NCBI GenBank assembly: GCA_025965975.1
Contig: JAOPVX010000143.1
Location: 1-35,518, forward strand
Direction: 5' to 3'
Length of the DNA stretch: 35,518 nucleotides
DNA from: Mycobacterium sp.
Lineage (GTDB): Bacteria > Actinomycetota > Actinomycetes > Mycobacteriales > Mycobacteriaceae
A model generated the notes under the pieces. The model did no database searches. It saw nothing but the letters and a program-made list of their open reading frames with translations, and was not told the DNA's origin. The translations under genes and the position numbers were made by a program. Positions 9,228-17,030 of this stretch are shown piece after piece. Each line of letters begins with the position of its first letter. Position 1 is the stretch's first letter.

Positions 9228-9288
9228 CGTCGCATGGCCGAATCGGGTTGCCTGGCGCTGGCGCCTTCGAGCGGCAAGACTGAACCCC

Positions 9289-9495
9289 ATGGAAGAACGA
9301 CTCAGCAAGGCAGAAATCCGCAAGGATGCCCTCCAGGAGACCGTTCAGTCCGTGGCCTCGACGGTTGGGGAGGTGGCCTCGATCATCACGACCGCCGTGA
9401 AGGACGTGGCCGGTGCAATCGGCGGCTTGGTGACCGACGTGTTCGAGATCCGAGATGGGGCCCGCCGCGCATCGGAGCACGCCGAGGAGGAGTGA
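9289..9495 (+). CDS. Small conserved-looking protein of unknown function
   Basis: A 68-residue protein divergent from menA (61 bp between starts). It is charged at both ends ([17 protein letters not shown]...[10 protein letters not shown]) with a central small-residue, Ala/Val/Ile/Gly-rich helix (about residues 20-50) that could be amphipathic or membrane-associated. The ATG at 9289 is chosen because the upstream in-frame stretch runs back through menA. No known domain recognised. It is followed by a small hairpin (9506-9521) before mtnP. The tight placement and balanced composition favour a real gene. Confidence 0.6.
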   Translation: MEERLSKAEIRKDALQETVQSVASTVGEVASIITTAVKDVAGAIGGLVTDVFEIRDGARRASEHAEEE

Positions 9496-9505
9496 ACCGG
9501 CGCTA

Positions 9506-9521
9506 GCTGCCTGCGGGCAGC
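9506..9521 (+). terminator. Short hairpin between the small ORF and mtnP
   Basis: GCTGCC-TGCG-GGCAGC is a perfect 6-bp stem with a 4-nt loop, 10 nt after the stop of the small protein gene and upstream of mtnP. No U-tract follows. It could be a weak terminator separating the two plus-strand genes. Confidence 0.35.
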
Positions 9522-9543
9522 CCGTGTGGCACAGAATGGTCGG

Positions 9544-10320
9544 ATGCTCGGAGTCATCGGCGGTAGCGGCTTCTACTCGTTCTTCGGATCCGACGCCCGT
9601 GCCATCAATCTCGACACCCCGTACGGCGCGCCGAGCGCCCCGATCACCGTCGGCACCGTCGGCACACACGAGGTGGCCTTCCTGCCCCGGCACGGCGTTA
9701 ACCATGAGTTCTCTCCGCACACCGTGCCGTACCGCGCCAATATGTGGGCGCTGCGTGCACTCGGGGTGCGCCGGATCTTCGGGCCGTGCGCGGTCGGCAG
9801 CCTCACGCCGGAATTGGGGCCCGGCGCCATGGTGGTGCCCGATCAGTTGGTGGACCGCACCACCGGCCGCGACGACACCTACTTCGACTCGGGTGGCATT
9901 CACGTCGGGTTCGCCGATCCGTACTGTCCGGCGCTGCGCGCCGCAGCGGCCGATCTCCCCGGGGTGGTCGACGGCGGCACCATGGTGGTCATCCAGGGGC
10001 CCAGGTTTTCCACCCGTGCCGAAAGCCAGTGGTTCGCAAGCCAGGGCTTCGCGCTGGTGAACATGACCGGCTACCCCGAGGCGGTGCTGGCCCGCGAACT
10101 CGAAATATGTTATGCGGCAATTGCTTTAGTGACCGATCTCGATGCGGGCATCGAGTCTGGCGCGGGAGTCAGGGCCGTCGACGTGTTCGCCGAGTTCGAG
10201 CGCAACCTGGTGCCGTTCAAGAAGCTCGTGCACGAGGCCATCGACCAGGTGGCCGCCGAACGGACGTGCACCCACTGCCTGCCGCACGATGGCGTCGAGT
10301 TGCCGTTCGATCTGCCATGA
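9544..10320 (+). CDS. mtnP: S-methyl-5'-thioadenosine phosphorylase
   Basis: A 258-residue purine-nucleoside-phosphorylase-fold enzyme. It splits 5'-methylthioadenosine with phosphate to adenine and methylthioribose-1-phosphate in methionine/polyamine salvage. GVIGGSGFY (phosphate loop, residues 3-11), FLPRHG, the ACAVGSL-like segment FGPCAVGSLTPE, IQGPRFSTRAES and VNMTGYPEAVLARE are typical of MTAP; the M. tuberculosis counterpart is Rv0535. Start: ATG 9544, or GTG 9526 (adding MAQNGR). A CAGAAT box at 9532-9537 sits 7 nt before 9544 and would fit a leaderless transcript from 9544. The stop overlaps the next start (ATGA). Confidence 0.9.
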   Translation: MLGVIGGSGFYSFFGSDARAINLDTPYGAPSAPITVGTVGTHEVAFLPRHGVNHEFSPHTVPYRANMWALRALGVRRIFGPCAVGSLTPELGPGAMVVPDQLVDRTTGRDDTYFDSGGIHVGFADPYCPALRAAAADLPGVVDGGTMVVIQGPRFSTRAESQWFASQGFALVNMTGYPEAVLARELEICYAAIALVTDLDAGIESGAGVRAVDVFAEFERNLVPFKKLVHEAIDQVAAERTCTHCLPHDGVELPFDLP

Positions 10321-11348
10321 GGGTGCTGCTGACCGGCGCTGCCGGTTTCATCGGGACTCGGGTGGCCGTGGCGCTCGCCGATGCGGGCCACGACGTCATC
10401 GCCGTCGACGCGATGCTCGCCAAGGCACACGGCCCCGATGCCGCACCGCCGGCCGGTGTGCAGCTGGTCGACATCCGCGACGCGAAGGCCATTGCGCCGC
10501 TGCTCGATGGCGTCGATGTGGTGTGTCACCAGGCTGCGGTGGTCGGAGCCGGCGTCGACGCCGCCGACGCACCGTTGTATGGCAGCCACAACGACTACGC
10601 CAGCACGGTGCTTCTCGCGGAGATGTTCGCCGCGGGCTGCCGACGGCTGGTGCTGGCGTCGTCGATGGTGGTGTACGGACAGGGCCGCTTCGAATGCCCG
10701 GAACACGGGCAGGTGGAGCCGCTGGCACGCACCCGCGCGGATCTCGACGCCGGCGTCTTCGAGCATCGCTGTCCGATCGGCGCCGAGCAGGTGGCCTGGC
10801 GGCTGGTCGGCGAGGACGCCCCGCTGCGGCCGCGCAGCCTGTACGCCGCCAGCAAGGTCGCGCAGGAGCACTACGCACTGGCATGGGCGGAGTCAACAGG
10901 CGGCTCGGTGGCCGCGTTGCGGTATCACAACGTCTACGGTGCGCTGATGCCGCGTGACACCCCGTACTCGGGCGTCGCCGCGATCTTCCGGTCGGAGCTC
11001 GAAGCGGGCGATGTGCCAAGGGTTTTCGAGGACGGCGGACAGATGCGTGACTTCGTGCACGTCGACGACGTCGCCGCCGCCAATGTGGCGGCCGTCGACG
11101 CGGGCCTTGACGGCTTCTCGGCGTTCAACGTCTGCTCAGGACGACCGATCTCGATCCTGGAAGTGGCCACCGAGCTGTGCGATGCGCGCGGCGATGTGCC
11201 GCCCCTTGTCACCGGTCAGTACCGCAGCGGGGATGTCCGCCACATCGTTGCCGATCCCGCCCGCGCCGCGCAGCGGCTGGGATTTCGGGCCGCCGTCGAT
11301 CCGCGCGACGGGCTGCGCGAGTTCGCCTACGCGCCGCTGCGGGGCTAG
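10317..11348 (+). CDS. NAD-dependent sugar-nucleotide epimerase/dehydratase (GalE3-like)
   Basis: A 343-residue extended short-chain dehydrogenase. The NAD-binding motif is TGAAGFIG (residues 6-13), with the SSMVVYG strand at 115-121 and the catalytic Tyr176-x3-Lys180 (SLYAASK). RYHNVYGALMPRDTPYSGV and DGGQMRDFVHVDDVA are the substrate-side signatures of UDP/dTDP-sugar epimerases. The M. tuberculosis counterpart is Rv0536, named galE3 there without proof of substrate. The start ATG overlaps the mtnP stop by 4 nt, and the next gene's ATG directly follows this stop, so mtnP, this gene and the hydrolase are almost certainly co-transcribed. Exact sugar is unknown. Confidence 0.87.
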   Translation: MRVLLTGAAGFIGTRVAVALADAGHDVIAVDAMLAKAHGPDAAPPAGVQLVDIRDAKAIAPLLDGVDVVCHQAAVVGAGVDAADAPLYGSHNDYASTVLLAEMFAAGCRRLVLASSMVVYGQGRFECPEHGQVEPLARTRADLDAGVFEHRCPIGAEQVAWRLVGEDAPLRPRSLYAASKVAQEHYALAWAESTGGSVAALRYHNVYGALMPRDTPYSGVAAIFRSELEAGDVPRVFEDGGQMRDFVHVDDVAAANVAAVDAGLDGFSAFNVCSGRPISILEVATELCDARGDVPPLVTGQYRSGDVRHIVADPARAAQRLGFRAAVDPRDGLREFAYAPLRG

Positions 11349-12113
11349 ATGCTGACTCGTATTCGGGGCTTGCAGCGGCGGCTGATCTATTTCCCGTCGC
11401 CGGGCCCGGTGCCGCCGGCCACAGCGGTGTTGCCGACCGGCCGGGATGTCGTGCTCGAGACCGACGACGGAATCGGTTTGGGTGCTTGGTATTTCCCCGG
11501 ACGCGGCGGCGCGATGCTGGTGTGCAGCGGCAACGCGGGCGACCGGTCGATGCGGGCCGGGTTGGCCGTTGCGTTCAACCGAGCGGGGTTTTCGGTGCTG
11601 CTGTTCGACTACCGCGGGTACGGGGGCAACCCGGGCGATCCGTCCGAGGACGGTTTGGCAGCCGATGCCCGTGCGGCCCAGCAGTGGCTGGCCAGGCAAC
11701 CCGACGTGGATCCGCGGCGAATCGCATACTTCGGCGAATCCCTCGGCGCCGCAGTCGCGGTCGGTTTGGCGGTACAGTCACCGCCGGCGGCATTGGTGCT
11801 CCGCTCGCCGTTCACGTCGCTGCCCGACGTTGGCGCGGTGCACTACCCGTGGCTGCCGGTGCGCCGGCTGCTGCTCGACCGCTATCCGTCGATCGAGCGC
11901 ATCGCGTCGGTGTCCGCGCCGGTTTTGGTGATCGCGGGTGACCGCGACGACATCGTGCCGATGCCGCTCAGCCTGCGGCTCTACGACGCTGCGGCCGAGC
12001 CGAAACGGTTCGTGCTGGTGCCAGGGGCCGGGCACAACGACCCCGAGCTGGTCGACGGACGCCAGGTGCTTGCGGAGATAACGGGGTTCTTGTCGTCGAC
12101 AGATATGACTTAG
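11349..12113 (+). CDS. Alpha/beta hydrolase
   Basis: A 254-residue alpha/beta hydrolase of the Bem46/ABHD13-like group. The nucleophile is Ser131 in FGESLGA, the acid is Asp200 or Asp201 in AGDRDDIVP, and the base is His229 in GAGHND. The oxyanion region is SGNAGDRSMR (60-69), with DYRGYGGN at 87-94 before the elbow. A hydrophobic N-terminus (RRLIYFPSPGP) is common in this subgroup and may associate with membrane. The ATG abuts the epimerase stop with no spacer, suggesting translational coupling. Substrate, probably an ester or thioester, is unknown. Confidence 0.87.
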   Translation: MLTRIRGLQRRLIYFPSPGPVPPATAVLPTGRDVVLETDDGIGLGAWYFPGRGGAMLVCSGNAGDRSMRAGLAVAFNRAGFSVLLFDYRGYGGNPGDPSEDGLAADARAAQQWLARQPDVDPRRIAYFGESLGAAVAVGLAVQSPPAALVLRSPFTSLPDVGAVHYPWLPVRRLLLDRYPSIERIASVSAPVLVIAGDRDDIVPMPLSLRLYDAAAEPKRFVLVPGAGHNDPELVDGRQVLAEITGFLSSTDMT

Positions 12114-12119
12114 TAATAC
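12090..12119 (+). promoter_or_regulatory. Candidate promoter for a leaderless nitronate monooxygenase mRNA
   Basis: TTGTCG (12090-12095) and TAATAC (12114-12119) are separated by 18 bp. A start point 7-8 nt past the -10 box would fall on or next to the GTG start codon at 12127. No ribosome-binding site precedes that GTG, so a leaderless transcript fits. The promoter lies in the last codons of the hydrolase gene. Confidence 0.5.
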
Positions 12120-12126
12120 TGGTGAA

Positions 12127-13245
12127 GTGAGGCCAGCGATCTGTGAGCAGTTCGGTATCGATTTCCCGCTCTTCGCGTTCAGCCATTGCCGTGACGTCGT
12201 CGCCGCTGTCACCAACGCCGGCGGGTTCGGCGTGCTTGGCGCGACCGCGTTCCCGCCGCAGCTGCTCGACCAGGAGTTGTCGTGGATCGACGACCATGTC
12301 GGTGGTAGGTCGTACGGTCTTGACCTCATCGTGCCCGCCAAATTCGTTGGCAAGGGCGAGAAGCTGTCGCGCGGCGAGCTGGCGGTCCGGATCCCCGAGG
12401 AGTACCGCGGCTTCATCGCCAACCTGCTGAGCCAGCACGACATCGAGCCGGAGGCATCGCCGCGGATCGGTCCGTCGTTCCTGTCCGGCGACACCGGTCA
12501 GGACCTGCTCGAGGTGGCGATGAACCACCCGATCAAGCTGATCGCCAACGCGCTTGGGGTGCCTCCTGACTACATGATCGAGGCGGGCAAGGAGCGGGGC
12601 ATCCCGGTGGCGGCGCTCGTCGGGGCCAAGGAGCACGCCGTCAAACAGGTGCAGGCCGGCGTCGACCTGATCGTCGCGCAGGGCACCGAGGCCGGCGGTC
12701 ACTGCGGCGAGGTGACGACGATGGTGCTCATCCCCGAAGTCATCGAGGCTATCGATGGCGCGGTGCCGGTGTTGGCGGCCGGCGGAATCGTCACTGGCAG
12801 GCAGATGGCCGCGGCGGTGGCGATGGGCGCGGACGGCGCATGGACCGGCTCGGTGTGGCTCACGACGGAGGAGGCCGAGACCGCCCCGCACACGGTGCAG
12901 AAGATGCTCGCGGCGACGTCGCGCGACACCGTGCGCTCGGCCGGGCGTACCGGAAAGCCGGCGCGGCAACTGAAGTCGGAGTGGACGGACGCGTGGCTGC
13001 CCAGTGAAGGCGGGCAGAAGCCGTTGCCGCTGCCGCTGCAGTCGATGCTGAGCGAGCCGATCATCCGTCGGGTCGACATCCTGGCGTCGCAGGGCCATCC
13101 GGGCGCACAGGCCTTGGCGACCTACTTCGTCGGGCAGGGCGTCGGCTTGATGAACAAGGTCAAGCCGACGCGCGAGGTGGTGCGCGAGTTCATCGAGGAC
13201 TACCTGGCCGCGACGGAGCGGCTGACCAACTCGTTGCCCGACTAG
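12127..13245 (+). CDS. Nitronate monooxygenase (2-nitropropane dioxygenase family)
   Basis: A 372-residue FMN-dependent TIM-barrel enzyme that oxidises alkyl nitronates such as propionate 3-nitronate. Visible signatures: the N-terminal FAFSHCRDVVAAVTNAGGFGVLGAT (residues 16-40), QGTEAGGHCGEV with His192 in the active-site loop, PVLAAGGIVTGRQ (214-226) and MGADGAWTGS (233-242) for FMN phosphate. GTG at 12127 is preferred. The gene starts 13 nt after the hydrolase and has its own plausible promoter. It converges on the deazaflavin-type oxidoreductase gene; the two stop codons overlap. Several mycobacterial paralogues exist; substrate is unproven. Confidence 0.86.
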   Translation: MRPAICEQFGIDFPLFAFSHCRDVVAAVTNAGGFGVLGATAFPPQLLDQELSWIDDHVGGRSYGLDLIVPAKFVGKGEKLSRGELAVRIPEEYRGFIANLLSQHDIEPEASPRIGPSFLSGDTGQDLLEVAMNHPIKLIANALGVPPDYMIEAGKERGIPVAALVGAKEHAVKQVQAGVDLIVAQGTEAGGHCGEVTTMVLIPEVIEAIDGAVPVLAAGGIVTGRQMAAAVAMGADGAWTGSVWLTTEEAETAPHTVQKMLAATSRDTVRSAGRTGKPARQLKSEWTDAWLPSEGGQKPLPLPLQSMLSEPIIRRVDILASQGHPGAQALATYFVGQGVGLMNKVKPTREVVREFIEDYLAATERLTNSLPD

Positions 13246-13676
13246 TTGTAAGTGATGCGCACCGAGATCGGATCGCTCTCCATCGCGCGCATCGTCAGCG
13301 CGGTGGCGGATTGGCTGATCTTGCCGTCGCCGCCGAAACTGCGGGCCCGGGCACGCACGTCGTCGTCGGGCTCGAAAGTGGCTGTGCCGTTGCGCCATTG
13401 ATTGTCGACGCGCACCCGCACCTTCGGATCTGCAGCGATGTTGTACGCCCATCCCGCGCGGCGGCCGTGCTGTGAGATCACCCAGATGCCGGTGTCGTCG
13501 GCGCGGCCGGCCAGCGGCACGCGGCGGGGTTCGCCTGACTTGCGACCGGTGGTCTCCAACTCGACCACCAGAGACGATCGCACGCCCACCCACTCCAGGG
13601 CGGCGACCATCGGATTCATGACGGCACGGCCCAGCTGCCGTTCGAACTTGAACTTACGCAGACCCTTGGTGGCCAT
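13242..13676 (-). CDS. Deazaflavin (F420)-dependent nitroreductase/DDN-family protein
   Basis: A 144-residue protein of the split-barrel deazaflavin-dependent nitroreductase family, which contains M. tuberculosis Ddn. The F420 phosphate-binding signature ETTGRKSGEPRRVPL (residues 41-55) is clear, followed by WVISQHGRRAGWAYNIAADPKVRVRV. The ATG at 13676 has GGAAGG upstream; an earlier TTG at 13682 is less likely. Family members use reduced F420 on quinones or other acceptors, but some bind other flavins or haem, so cofactor use is inferred. It converges with nitronate monooxygenase, sharing a CTAG at the stops. Confidence 0.83.
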   Translation of the reverse strand: MATKGLRKFKFERQLGRAVMNPMVAALEWVGVRSSLVVELETTGRKSGEPRRVPLAGRADDTGIWVISQHGRRAGWAYNIAADPKVRVRVDNQWRNGTATFEPDDDVRARARSFGGDGKISQSATALTMRAMESDPISVRITYN

Positions 13677-13794
13677 CGCCAACCTTCCGTTTCGGCATCG
13701 AGGTTATCGACGTTAATAGAATGACCACTCAAATACAAGCTGCTGCACTTGGCGCTGGCGGGGCAGCTGATACTCACCCGAATTGCCAACCTCT

Positions 13795-13831
13795 GAGCGA
13801 CTTTTGTCGCTCGAGCAACTCTTGTCGCTCG
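13795..13831. repeat. Stem-loop and direct repeat in the gap between the sensor kinase and DDN genes
   Basis: GAGCGAC-TTTT-GTCGCTC (13795-13812) is a perfect 7-bp stem with a 4-nt loop. TTGTCGCTCG from its right arm is repeated directly at 13822-13831 (first copy 13804-13813), an 18-bp period. The element lies about 107 nt past the stop of the sensor kinase gene and upstream of the DDN gene, both minus strand. It could terminate the two-component operon or bind a regulator. The rest of 13677-13919 shows no coding signal. Confidence 0.4.
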
Positions 13832-13919
13832 GAGGCGGGCAATGTGCGGTGAGCCCCGGCGAGCCGCAGATGTGCGACGGACCAGCCATGCGGCAACGAC
13901 TAATCGGCCAGCGGCAGCG

Positions 13920-14942
13920 CTAGTCTGCCAATGGCAGCCGCACCTCGAACCGCGCTCCGGTGCCCAGGTTGTGCGCCGACAACGTGCCGCGATGCGCCTG
14001 CACGAGGCCGGCGGCGATAGCCAGGCCCAGGCCCGACCCGCTTGGCAGTGACGAGTCAGAACGCGGCACCCGGTCGTTGGACCCGCGGTAAGCCACGTCG
14101 AACACCCGCGGCAGGTCGGTCTCGTCGATACCCACGCCCGTGTCGTCGACGCGGGCCCACGCGCCGTCCTCATCCGACCCGAGCGCCAGCGATACCTTGC
14201 CGCCCGCCGGCGTGTGCGCGATCGCGTTGGCGACGAGGTTGGACAGCACCCGCACCAATGCGCGGTCGCTGCCGACCACCCGCACCGGCTTGTCGGGCAG
14301 CTCAGCCTTCAACACCACACCGGCGCGCTCCGCCGCGATCCTATGGGCGGCCAGCACATCGTCGACGACCTCGTCCAGTGCCACCTTGTCGAATGCCGGC
14401 TGTACCGCGCCTGCGTTGATCTTCGACATCTCGAACAGGTCATCGACCATCTCCGACAGTCGAATCGACTCCTGCTCAATCGTTTTGGCATGCACGCGCA
14501 CTTCGTCGTCGGGCACCACGCCGTCGGCGATCGCCTCGGACACCGCGCGGATCCCGGCCAGCGGCGTGCGCAAATCGTGGCTGACGAATGCGACCAGCCG
14601 GCGTCGCGACTGCTCGGCCGCCCGCTCGGAATCGCGGATCTCCTGCTCCCACACCGTTCTCCTAGCCTGGTAACGCGCCAACATCACCGCAGCCGGGATC
14701 GTCACCACCGACACGATCACCAGCACGACGGCGGTCCGCTCGAACGTCTGGGTGATCATGAACCCGCTGGCGCCCAGCACGCCGGTGAACGTGGCCAGCG
14801 TCGGGATCAGCACCAGCGCCACCATGCTGACCGCCAGCGACAACGACCGCGCGAGCCGGATGATGATCGCACCGGCCAGCACGACGGGCACCGAGCAGGC
14901 CAGCGCCCACCCGACGATCTGCCAGAAGTCATTTGTCGGCAT
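13920..14942 (-). CDS. Two-component sensor histidine kinase
   Basis: A 340-residue membrane histidine kinase. Three hydrophobic segments lie at about residues 8-28, 33-56 and 71-89, with very short loops and no large extracytoplasmic sensor domain. It therefore probably senses within the membrane or through a partner. The H-box is FVSHDLRTPLAG with His122; the N-box is NLVANAIAHT; G1 is DDTGVGID and G2 GSGLGLAIA, so the kinase is intact. ATG 14942 lies within the end of the response regulator gene (14-nt overlap), giving translational coupling. The pair is divergent from the glycosyltransferase-molybdoenzyme operon, its most likely nearby target. Confidence 0.9.
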   Translation of the reverse strand: MPTNDFWQIVGWALACSVPVVLAGAIIIRLARSLSLAVSMVALVLIPTLATFTGVLGASGFMITQTFERTAVVLVIVSVVTIPAAVMLARYQARRTVWEQEIRDSERAAEQSRRRLVAFVSHDLRTPLAGIRAVSEAIADGVVPDDEVRVHAKTIEQESIRLSEMVDDLFEMSKINAGAVQPAFDKVALDEVVDDVLAAHRIAAERAGVVLKAELPDKPVRVVGSDRALVRVLSNLVANAIAHTPAGGKVSLALGSDEDGAWARVDDTGVGIDETDLPRVFDVAYRGSNDRVPRSDSSLPSGSGLGLAIAAGLVQAHRGTLSAHNLGTGARFEVRLPLAD

Positions 14943-15612
14943 GGCCGGTCCACAGATACCCGCGGCCCCACACAGTCTGCACGCGGTGATGGTCGCCGAG
15001 CTTGGACCGTAGCCGCTTGACGTGCACGGTGACCGTCGAAAGATCGCCAAAGTCCCAGCGCCACACCAGTTTCAACAGTTCACTGCGGGAGAACACGGTG
15101 TCGGTGTGGGTTAAGAAGAACATCAGCAGGTCGAATTCGCGATTGGTCAAGCTGACCGGTTCGCCGTTGACGGTCACCGAACGGGAGGCCGTCGAGACGG
15201 TCATGTCGCCGACAGTGATGTCCAGCGGCGGCACGATACCCGGCGACGGCACACGCCGCAGCACCGACCGGACCCGCAGAGTCAGCTCCCGCGGGCTGAA
15301 CGGCTTGGTGAGGTAGTCGTCGGCACCGGCCTCCAGCCCGGCGATCCGGTCGTCCTCCTCGCCCAGCGCGGTCAGCAGGATCACCGGAACGGTGTAGCCG
15401 CCGCGCTGACGCAGGCTGCGGCACAGGGTCAGGCCGTCAGGGCCGGGCATCATCACGTCGAGCACGGCGACGTCGATGCGCCCGGAGCCAAGCAGCCGCA
15501 GCGCCTCGGCGCCGTTGTGGGCGATCAAGACGTCGAGGCCGTCGCGTTCCAGATACCGGCGCACGACATCGCGGACGACGCTGTCGTCGTCGGCGATGAG
15601 CACCCGCGTCAC
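14929..15612 (-). CDS. OmpR/PhoB-family response regulator
   Basis: A 227-residue response regulator. The receiver has the acidic pocket ADDD (residues 7-10), phospho-acceptor Asp52 (VLDVMMPG), Thr81 and Lys103 (LTKPFSP). The C-terminal winged helix (about 130-225) carries SLTNREFDLLMFFLTH and VHVKRLRSKLG..VWGRGYLW. The start is GTG at 15612. It is first in a two-gene operon with the overlapping sensor kinase and lies 104 bp from the divergent glycosyltransferase start, so the shared intergenic region 15613-15716 is the obvious place for its binding sites, although no clear tandem repeat is visible there. Confidence 0.92.
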   Translation of the reverse strand: MTRVLIADDDSVVRDVVRRYLERDGLDVLIAHNGAEALRLLGSGRIDVAVLDVMMPGPDGLTLCRSLRQRGGYTVPVILLTALGEEDDRIAGLEAGADDYLTKPFSPRELTLRVRSVLRRVPSPGIVPPLDITVGDMTVSTASRSVTVNGEPVSLTNREFDLLMFFLTHTDTVFSRSELLKLVWRWDFGDLSTVTVHVKRLRSKLGDHHRVQTVWGRGYLWTGHADK

Positions 15613-15702
15613 AGATCGAGACTAGCTTGGCACGGCCACTACCTGCGTCGATGTCATGGATTCGTCACGGTTGATTGTTGTGCCTTCCGGTCCTGGTTGG
15701 CC

Positions 15703-15708
15703 TACCGT
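15703..15708 (+). promoter_or_regulatory. Candidate -10 box for a leaderless GT2 operon transcript
   Basis: TACCGT fits the mycobacterial TANNNT -10 pattern and lies 8 nt before the ATG at 15717, so transcription could begin at or near the start codon. No convincing -35 or ribosome-binding site is visible. If real, expression would depend on an activator such as the divergent response regulator. Confidence 0.35.
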
Positions 15709-15716
15709 CTTGTGGT

Positions 15717-16367
15717 ATGCCCAACGTCACGGTGGTGCTGCCCTGCCTCAACGAGGCGGCGTCCTTGCCCGGCGTACTTGCCGCGATGCCCGACGGGTAC
15801 CTGGCCCTTGTGGTCGACAACAACAGCACCGACGGCACCGCGGACGTGGCGCGTCGGCACGGTGCCGAGGTCGTTGCCGAACGGCGGCCGGGCTACGGGT
15901 CGGCCGTACATGCCGGAGTGCAGGCGGCAACGACCCCGATCGTGGCGGTCATCGACGCCGATGGGTCGCTCGATGCGCGCGAGCTGCCTGCGTTGGTCGA
16001 CGAGCTCGACCACGGCGCCGACATGGCGATCGGGCGCCGCCGTTCCGTCAACGGACTGCGGTGGCCGTGGCACGCCCGGCTGGGCACCGCGGCGGTTTGC
16101 TGGCGGCTGCGCACCCGCTACCGGCTGCCCGTCCATGACATCGCGCCGATGCGGGTGGCGCGCCGCGAGGCGCTCCTTGCGCTTGGCGTGACCGACCGCC
16201 GATCCGGCTACCCGCTGGAACTGCTGGTGCGCGCGGCGCAAGCGGGCTGGCGCGTTGTCGAGCGCGACGTCGCATACGGGCCACGCACCGGCGGTGAGTC
16301 GAAGATCAGCGGGTCGGTGCGGGGGAGTTTTATTGCGGCGCTGGACTTCTGGCGGGTGATCCGGTGA
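15717..16367 (+). CDS. GT2 glycosyltransferase (polyprenyl-phosphate glycosyltransferase-like, Rv0539-like)
   Basis: A 216-residue soluble GT-A glycosyltransferase resembling dolichol/polyprenyl-phosphate sugar synthases. VTVVLPCLNEAASLPGVLAA at the N-terminus, VVDNNSTDGTADVA (donor binding) and VIDADGS (metal-binding DxD) are clear; the C-terminal RTGGESKISGSVRGS is the acceptor-side motif of the family. There is no transmembrane tail. It closely follows M. tuberculosis Rv0539 as I recall it. ATG 15717 starts the homologous region. It is the first gene of an operon whose members overlap by 4 nt. It probably makes a lipid-linked sugar; donor and acceptor are unknown. Confidence 0.87.
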   Translation: MPNVTVVLPCLNEAASLPGVLAAMPDGYLALVVDNNSTDGTADVARRHGAEVVAERRPGYGSAVHAGVQAATTPIVAVIDADGSLDARELPALVDELDHGADMAIGRRRSVNGLRWPWHARLGTAAVCWRLRTRYRLPVHDIAPMRVARREALLALGVTDRRSGYPLELLVRAAQAGWRVVERDVAYGPRTGGESKISGSVRGSFIAALDFWRVIR

Positions 16368-17029
16368 TCCCCGTCGTCGTGCTGATCGTCGCCAAGGCGC
16401 CGGTGCCGGGGCAGGCGAAGACCCGGCTGGCGGCCAGCGTCGGTGCTGCGGCCGCCGCCGACATCGCCGCCGCCGCATTGCTGGACACGCTCGACGCGGT
16501 GGCGGCCGCGCCGGTTCAGGCCCGGGTGGTCGCGCTGACCGGCGATCTGGACGACGCCAGCGCGTGCGACGAGATCCGCACCCGGCTCGCCGACTTCACG
16601 GTGGTACCGCAGCGCGGCGCATGCTTCGCCGAGCGGTTGGCCAACGCGCACGTCGACGCCGCCGCGGCCGCCGGTGGGCTACCGGTGCTGCAGATCGGGA
16701 TGGACACCCCGCAGGTGACCGACGAACTGATCCGGGAATGCGCGGAGGAACTCCTACGCCGCGATGCGGTGCTTGGCTTGGCTCGCGACGGCGGCTGGTG
16801 GGTGCTCGGAGTGACCGAGGCCATGATGGCCGACTGCCTGCGCGGCGTCCCGATGTCGCGGCCGGACACCGGGGCTCTAACGCTGGCGGCGCTGAGCGAC
16901 ACGGGTGTCCATGTGAGTCTGGTTTCCACGCTGGCCGATGTGGACACCGTCGACGACATCGACGTGGTGCGACGCGCCTGCCCGCCCGGTGGCCGATTCG
17001 CGCGGATCACGTTGGCAGTGGGGGTCTGA
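16364..17029 (+). CDS. DUF2064 glycosyltransferase/nucleotidyltransferase-like protein (Rv0540-like)
   Basis: A 221-residue protein of the DUF2064 family (called transferase 1, rSAM/selenodomain-associated, in some schemes). The N-terminal LIVAKAPVPGQAKTRLA (residues 7-23) resembles the nucleotide-binding loop of MobA- and CofC-type nucleotidyltransferases, and LQIGMDTPQVT and GWWVLG are family hallmarks. The GT-A-like fold suggests activation or transfer of a nucleotide-linked group. GTG 16364 overlaps the GT2 stop (GTGA). The M. tuberculosis counterpart Rv0540 sits in the same order after Rv0539. Molecular function is unproven. Confidence 0.82.
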   Translation: MIPVVVLIVAKAPVPGQAKTRLAASVGAAAAADIAAAALLDTLDAVAAAPVQARVVALTGDLDDASACDEIRTRLADFTVVPQRGACFAERLANAHVDAAAAAGGLPVLQIGMDTPQVTDELIRECAEELLRRDAVLGLARDGGWWVLGVTEAMMADCLRGVPMSRPDTGALTLAALSDTGVHVSLVSTLADVDTVDDIDVVRRACPPGGRFARITLAVGV

Positions 17030-17030
17030 C

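Noticed and set aside
8323-9903. A 526-residue minus-strand open frame across menA, the small ORF and mtnP
   Set aside because: It is antisense or out of frame to clearly recognised genes and is Arg/Gly-rich as expected for a shadow frame in GC-rich DNA.
11968-13593. A 541-residue minus-strand open frame opposite nitronate monooxygenase and DDN
   Set aside because: Arg/His-rich composition without domains; both real genes here are unambiguous on their own frames.
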